A stretch of DNA of 64,000 nt from DASWHR01 sp036398095. Lineage in GTDB: Bacteria; Actinomycetota; AC-67. The notes under the pieces are model-generated. The model was not told the origin of the DNA, did not search any database, and worked only from the letters and a program-made list of their open reading frames with translations. The stretch spans positions 1 through 64,000 of the forward strand of contig DASWHR010000010.1 in assembly GCA_036398095.1 (NCBI GenBank), read 5' to 3'. Each line of letters opens with the position of its first letter. Within the stretch, counting starts at the first letter, position 1. The position numbers and the translations under genes were made by a program. Positions 60,095 to 64,000 of this stretch are shown piece after piece.

Positions 60095-60790
60095 TCATGC
60101 CACGGTCGCGGGAGAACGCCCAGAATCGGTGGCGGAAAGCGCGTGCCCCCGGCACCACCATCCCAGGATGGAGCCGTACACCACGTGCCCGGCGATGCTC
60201 ACGACCAGGAACGCCTCGTAGGCGCGAACGCGGAACAACGCGGGATAGATCAGGATCATCGCGACCTCCAGCGTCACGCCCCAGATCAGTCCCCACCACC
60301 ACCGGGCGGGGCCGGCGACGATCGCGTACACGACTCCGAACGTCCATCCGTTCGTCACGTGATACGCCCATCCGGACGCGATCGCCGCCGCATGATCGGG
60401 CGGCTTTCCGGTCATGAACGTGCCGAAGCCGCGAATGGCCGAGAACGCGTCGAATCCGCTCGGAAACGCCATCTGAATGATCCAGCGAATTCCGTCGTAG
60501 CCGATCAGCCCCAGGAAACCCGCGACGGTCCCAACCCAAAGCCGGTTGAAGAGCAGGGTTTTTTGAGCGCGTCCGGCCCAGACCATCAGGCTCAGCAGCA
60601 GCACGAGGCCGGGCAGCGTGACGAACGAAACCGTGAACGGCATCCGCACGATGCCGGCCGCGTGCGCGAGCACCGCCGCGATCGACGTGCCGGCCGCAAC
60701 GAAAGCGAGCGCAAACAAGGCACGGTCGCTTTTCGGGAGGACCGGACGCAGCCGCTCCCGGGGTCGCGTTCCGGGATCGCGTTCCGGCAT
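60095..60790 (-). CDS. Multi-spanning membrane protein of unknown function
   Basis: The protein is 231 residues from the ATG at 60790; the longer frame to 60994 overlaps a divergent gene. About six helices are visible (ALFALAFVAAGTSIAAVLAH, FVTLPGLVLLLSLMVW, LWVGTVAGFLGLIGYDGIRW, YHVTNGWTFGVVYAIVAG, LIWGVTLEVAMILIYP, FLVVSIAGHVVYGSILGWW). Polar and charged residues lie between them (GYDGIRW, H in SGWAYHVTNG, GH in IAGH), so a metal or transport role is conceivable but unsupported. It probably heads the minus-strand run ending at 57558. Confidence 0.78.
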   Translation of the reverse strand: MPERDPGTRPRERLRPVLPKSDRALFALAFVAAGTSIAAVLAHAAGIVRMPFTVSFVTLPGLVLLLSLMVWAGRAQKTLLFNRLWVGTVAGFLGLIGYDGIRWIIQMAFPSGFDAFSAIRGFGTFMTGKPPDHAAAIASGWAYHVTNGWTFGVVYAIVAGPARWWWGLIWGVTLEVAMILIYPALFRVRAYEAFLVVSIAGHVVYGSILGWWCRGHALSATDSGRSPATVA

Positions 60791-60895
60791 CGCCGCGATT
60801 GTAGCCAGCCGTCCGGCATCGTCCAGGCCGCGACTCTGGGAAAACTTCGAGTGCGGGAGTATGGTTGTCCGCGTTCGTCGAACGTCCGATCGGGG

Positions 60896-61861
60896 GTGGG
60901 TATCTCGTTCAGCCCGACGCATTTCGTTCCGGACGGGGGCATGTCTTCGTGGGAAGCCCCCGATCCGTCGCGCCCCGCCGCGCGACTCGATCAATGGCTC
61001 TCGATCGAGATCGCAGAGAAAAGGGGAAGCTGGGCTCGCATCGAGTGTTCGAACGGATGGAGTGCGTGGGTGGACGCCCGACGATTGCTCGAACTAGACA
61101 ACGGCAACTCACAGGCCGTCGGACCACCGGTCGCGGCCCCCGCTGCATCGCCTGCGGCCGCGCCCGTCGCCGCGGCGAGCCCGGCCGCACCCGCGCGTCC
61201 CATGCCGCAAGGACGGTCGCTGCTCGCGCTGGGCGGGGCGGCCGCCGCCGCCGTCGCGGCGTTCTTGCCGTGGCTGTCCACCGGCGGCCTTTCCGTCTCC
61301 GCGATGGATGTGGCGGCCTCGATCTTGTGGTCGATCAACCCTGGTGACTTCTTTCTGAAGATCGGAATGCTGATGTTGCTGCTGGCCGGTGCGGCCGCGG
61401 CGGCGACGACTCTGCCGAACCTGGCTCGCTACCGAAAGCCCGCGGCGATCGCGATCGCCGTCGTCACGGTCGGATTCGTGGTGCAACTCTCGCGCGCGCT
61501 CAAGGGCAGCGGAACCGGAGTGTTCGGCGCGATCGGCATCGGCGTGTATGCCGCGCTCGCCGGGGCCGTGATGATCTTCGCCGGCGACCAACCCCAGGCC
61601 GCAGTTGCGACGATCGCGACGCGCGCGGCGCCGGCCGAGCCCCCGCCGACCGTTCCCGGATGGAACGCGACGCATCGCGTCCCGGCGCCGGGCATCCGCG
61701 CGTGGGCCGTGCCGGACCCATCGGCGCCGGTCGCGACCCGGCTGCGGGGCGGGATGGGTTTGCGCATCATCGAGGCACGCGGGGATTGGACACACGTCGA
61801 AGCCTCGAACGGATGGCGCGGCTGGGTCGACGGGCGTCGCCTGGAAGCCGGGACGTCATGA
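60896..61861 (+). CDS. Membrane protein with SH3-like modules at both ends
   Basis: The protein is 321 residues from a GTG at 60896 (VGISFSPTHFVPDGG), chosen so that the first SH3-like module is complete; an ATG at 60941 would cut it and a GTG at 60851 is also possible. The N-terminal module (about 8-65) has THFVPDGGMSSWEAPDPS and NGWSAWVDARRL. The C-terminal module (about 260-318) has THRVPAPGIRAWAVPDPS and NGWRGWVDGRRLE. Between them lie an Ala/Pro linker and three or four membrane helices (SLLALGGAAAAAVAAFLPW, IGMLMLLLAGAAAAATTL, AIAIAVVTVGFVVQLS, GAIGIGVYAALAGAVMIFAG). The next gene overlaps its stop by 4 bases. Confidence 0.78.
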   Translation: MGISFSPTHFVPDGGMSSWEAPDPSRPAARLDQWLSIEIAEKRGSWARIECSNGWSAWVDARRLLELDNGNSQAVGPPVAAPAASPAAAPVAAASPAAPARPMPQGRSLLALGGAAAAAVAAFLPWLSTGGLSVSAMDVAASILWSINPGDFFLKIGMLMLLLAGAAAAATTLPNLARYRKPAAIAIAVVTVGFVVQLSRALKGSGTGVFGAIGIGVYAALAGAVMIFAGDQPQAAVATIATRAAPAEPPPTVPGWNATHRVPAPGIRAWAVPDPSAPVATRLRGGMGLRIIEARGDWTHVEASNGWRGWVDGRRLEAGTS

Positions 61862-63093
61862 GCACGCAACCACCGATCGGCGGCGGAGGCATGCCTCCAA
61901 TGAGTCCATCGGGACCGCCGCCGGGACCGACCGTTCGCCCGCGCGAGAAGTCCGCCGCTGCGTCCCCACCCGCGCCCGTCGCGGCACCGCCGGGACCCAC
62001 CGGACCTGCGGGGCCGGCCGGTCCGGTCGCGCCCGCCGGGAAGCGCACCGCTCAGATCGTCGCGTTCGTGGTCGCGCTTGCGGTCGGTGTGGGCGGCGGC
62101 ATGTTCCTTGGTCGCGGCACCGCCGAAGCCGGCGAAGTCTTGCTCGAGGCCGCGCCGTCGGTTGGGCCCGATCCATTCACTCCCCCTCCCGAGAAGCCCG
62201 ACGAGCCCACGCCGCCGGCGACCGCGGCAACCACCGCGTCGCCCACCGCGTCGCCCACCGCTCCGTCCCCGGCCACGACGCCGCCGCAGCCTCCGCCGAG
62301 CATTTCGGTGACGGTCGGCGGGCGGCAGGTCGGCTTGTACGGAGGAAGCGGAAGCGAGCGCGTCTGCGATGTCGAGCAACTCGTGGCCTTCCTGTCCGCC
62401 GATCCCGCGAAGGCCGCCGCATGGGCGCAGGTGCAAGGCATCCCGGTCGCGCAACTTCCTCAGTACCTGCGTTCGCTCAGGCCGACGTTCTTGCAAGTCG
62501 ATACGCGCGTGACGAACCACGGCTTTCGCAACGGGGTCGCAACGCCGCGGCAGTCGGTGCTGCAGGCCGGCACCGCGGTGCTCGTGGACTCCAAGGGCGT
62601 TCCCCGCGCGCGCTGCAAGTGCGGCAATCCTCTTCTGCCGCCGGCGCCCATCCAAGGAAAGCCCGTCTACGCGGGCGCGCGATGGCCGGACTTCAACCCT
62701 GGGCGCCTCGCCAGCGTCGGGCGTCTGGCATCCGCGCCGCCAACCCCCACGGCGTCGGCTACCGGCACGCCGGCGCGCACACCAACCGGTCCCGCGGGGA
62801 ACATCGGGAACGTATCCGGCGCCTATCAAGTCACCGATTTCCAAACAACCGGTGATTGCGGCGAAGAGCTGACCGTGTCCGAGGATCGCTTCTCGGTGCG
62901 GCAGACCGGATCGAGGGTGGTCTTCATCGGCGAGGACGGCACCGAGGAACTCGCCGTGACGATGCTTCCCGACGGAACATTCCAAGCCGGGGACGAAAAC
63001 GGCAGCCTATCCGGCCGATTCACGGGCTCGGCGGTGACCTTCACCATCGGCGGCGACGACTGCACCATCACCCTGACGGCACGACGGATCTAA
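61858..63093 (+). CDS. Membrane-anchored protein with a DUF6777-like domain
   Basis: The protein is 411 residues from the ATG at 61858 (ATGA overlap with the previous stop). The cytoplasmic N-terminus is Pro/Gly-rich (1-62). One helix (about 64-84, IVAFVVALAVGVGGGMFLG) is followed by a Pro/Thr linker. A domain at about 160-285 has SERVCDVEQLVAFLSADPAK, YLRSLRPTFLQVDTRVTNHG and ARCKCGNPLLPP, which I recall from Streptomyces DUF6777 proteins. A C-terminal domain (about 320-411) has TTGDCGEELTVSEDRF and GRFTGSAVTFTIGGDDCTI, a small beta-barrel with two cysteines. Function is unknown; it is probably extracytoplasmic. The name of the family is from memory. Confidence 0.78.
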   Translation: MSTQPPIGGGGMPPMSPSGPPPGPTVRPREKSAAASPPAPVAAPPGPTGPAGPAGPVAPAGKRTAQIVAFVVALAVGVGGGMFLGRGTAEAGEVLLEAAPSVGPDPFTPPPEKPDEPTPPATAATTASPTASPTAPSPATTPPQPPPSISVTVGGRQVGLYGGSGSERVCDVEQLVAFLSADPAKAAAWAQVQGIPVAQLPQYLRSLRPTFLQVDTRVTNHGFRNGVATPRQSVLQAGTAVLVDSKGVPRARCKCGNPLLPPAPIQGKPVYAGARWPDFNPGRLASVGRLASAPPTPTASATGTPARTPTGPAGNIGNVSGAYQVTDFQTTGDCGEELTVSEDRFSVRQTGSRVVFIGEDGTEELAVTMLPDGTFQAGDENGSLSGRFTGSAVTFTIGGDDCTITLTARRI

Positions 63094-63108
63094 ACGCGAG
63101 GAGGAGCA

Positions 63109-64000
63109 ATGTCCCCACGGCTTCGTCGATCGATCCTGGGAGCGGCTCTGGCCGTGCCGATCGTGTTTGGTTTCGCGGCAAGCGCGCTGGCCGAGATCAG
63201 CGGCGACTGCTCGGCGCAGATCAACGGTGCAAACGTCGAGGGGCGCAACTCGCGCGACAAGGCCGACGCGATCGACGTGCCCGAACACGCCGGCATCGTC
63301 GTGTCCGGCATATCGCAGACGCCCACGGACCACGTGGACATCTACATGGAGTTCCTCGGGCTGTTCGAGTGGAAAGTCGCCACCGACACGTTCAATCCGG
63401 ACACGAACTGGTCCTCCAGTGTCGCCGTGGACGACTACGCGAAGTACGGCGTCGGCTTGTATCGCGTTCGCGGTTCGACCGGCGCGTGCAGCGGAGCGGC
63501 GCTGGTGCGGGTCGCAGGAAATCCGCTGGGCACCGTGGCCGGCGTCGCGGCGACCGCCGCGGCCGCAGCCGGGGTGGCCGCGCTCGGAGCCGCCACGGCG
63601 CGTGCCGGACGTGCACCCTCGCCCGCGCCGGACTCTGCGTCAAGCCAAACCAGCGACGACGACGACTACGGGTGGGATCCAATATACGGGTGGGGTCCAA
63701 TAATGGGGCCGCCCGAACCTACCTCCGCGGTGCGCGGGCCGTGTTCGCTCTTCGTCTTGCCCGCGCTGCTCTTGACCGGCGCAGCGATGCTGGGCGCCGT
63801 GCCGGCGCCGGCTGCGGGGCCGCGTCGCGCGAGTTCGTTGCGTCTGTCGTTCGTCGGGATCGCCGGCGGTCTGCTCGCCGCGCTGGGCACCACGGTTCTG
63901 TTGCAGCAGTATTCGGTGCTCTACCCCACGCGCACGACGACGATCGTGCTGCTTGCGTTGGGTCTGGCGCTGGGCGTCGCGCTGCCGACGCTGGCGAACC
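63109..64000 (+). CDS. Secreted/membrane protein of unknown function (runs off the window)
   Basis: The frame is open from the ATG at 63109, behind GAGGAGGAGCA, to the window end (297 codons, no stop). The N-terminus is a signal peptide (ILGAALAVPIVFGFAASALA). The first outer domain (about 30-140) has SGDCSAQINGANVEGRNSRD and VDIYMEFLGLFEWKVATDTF, with a cysteine at each end (GDC, GAC). An Ala-rich hydrophobic segment follows, then an acidic patch (SDDDDYGWDP) and at least three helices towards the end (LFVLPALLLTGAAMLGAV, FVGIAGGLLAALGTTVLL, IVLLALGLALGVALP). It lies 15 bases after the previous gene, so it belongs to the same operon. Confidence 0.82.
   Translation, partial: MSPRLRRSILGAALAVPIVFGFAASALAEISGDCSAQINGANVEGRNSRDKADAIDVPEHAGIVVSGISQTPTDHVDIYMEFLGLFEWKVATDTFNPDTNWSSSVAVDDYAKYGVGLYRVRGSTGACSGAALVRVAGNPLGTVAGVAATAAAAAGVAALGAATARAGRAPSPAPDSASSQTSDDDDYGWDPIYGWGPIMGPPEPTSAVRGPCSLFVLPALLLTGAAMLGAVPAPAAGPRRASSLRLSFVGIAGGLLAALGTTVLLQQYSVLYPTRTTTIVLLALGLALGVALPTLAN

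Overview
The window is about 64 kb of uniformly GC-rich, gene-dense bacterial chromosome. Gene order and regulatory sites point to the Actinomycetota, probably a deep-branching or uncultured lineage; this is inference from content, not a phylogeny. The evidence is the nrdR / LysM / lexA neighbourhood, LexA operators of the CGAAC-N4-GTTCG type found in Gram-positive bacteria, a double-length ThyX, and the collinear block spoVS-rny-recX-recA-thpR-cinA-pgsA-rodZ-ftsK-dapA-thyX-dapB-M16 peptidase-pnp-rpsO. Genes are tightly packed, often with ATGA stop/start overlaps. I saw no rRNA, tRNA, CRISPR array, transposase or integrase.

Layout. 1-7.7 kb: the start of dut (cut by the window edge), then the nrdR-nrdJ operon behind two NrdR-box-like palindromes. 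nrdJ encodes a B12-dependent ribonucleotide reductase interrupted by four inteins, each in a catalytic or substrate-binding motif. 7.8-11 kb: a small LysM protein under a LexA box, an ECF sigma factor with an anti-sigma factor whose outer part is an RTX calcium-binding repeat array, and lexA with two operators. 11-15.1 kb: secreted and lipoprotein genes and a HicBA toxin-antitoxin pair. 15.2-21 kb: operon miaB-miaA-dapF-dapL-hflX. 21-26 kb: a giant DUF11-repeat surface protein. 26.2-28.4 kb: tyrosine catabolism (hppD-hmgA). 28.5-40.2 kb: spoVS, rny, recX/recA, thpR, cinA, pgsA, a RodZ-like gene, a matrixin-like protease, ftsK and dapA. 40.5-47 kb: a 2012-residue secreted subtilase and two unannotated small ORFs. 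47-56.2 kb: thyX, dapB, an M16 peptidase, a duplicated pnp 3' end flanking a lower-GC two-gene islet, then pnp and rpsO. 56.3-64 kb: secreted and membrane proteins of unknown function, two of which share an SH3-like module; the last gene runs off the window.

How the genes fit together. dut, nrdJ, nrdR and thyX supply and control DNA precursors. lexA, recA/recX and the LysM gene form an SOS circuit. dapA, dapB, dapL and dapF together give the diaminopimelate-aminotransferase route to meso-DAP for peptidoglycan and lysine. miaA/miaB modify tRNA position 37. rny, pnp and rpsO belong to RNA turnover and translation. The less conserved parts (7.8-15 kb, 21-26 kb, 40-47 kb, 51.7-53.4 kb and 56-64 kb) are rich in exported proteins.

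Most unusual items: the four-intein nrdJ, the RTX-repeat anti-sigma factor placed between lexA and its usual LysM neighbour, the islet framed by a duplicated pnp end, and the ThyX whose signature motif appears divided between its two halves.
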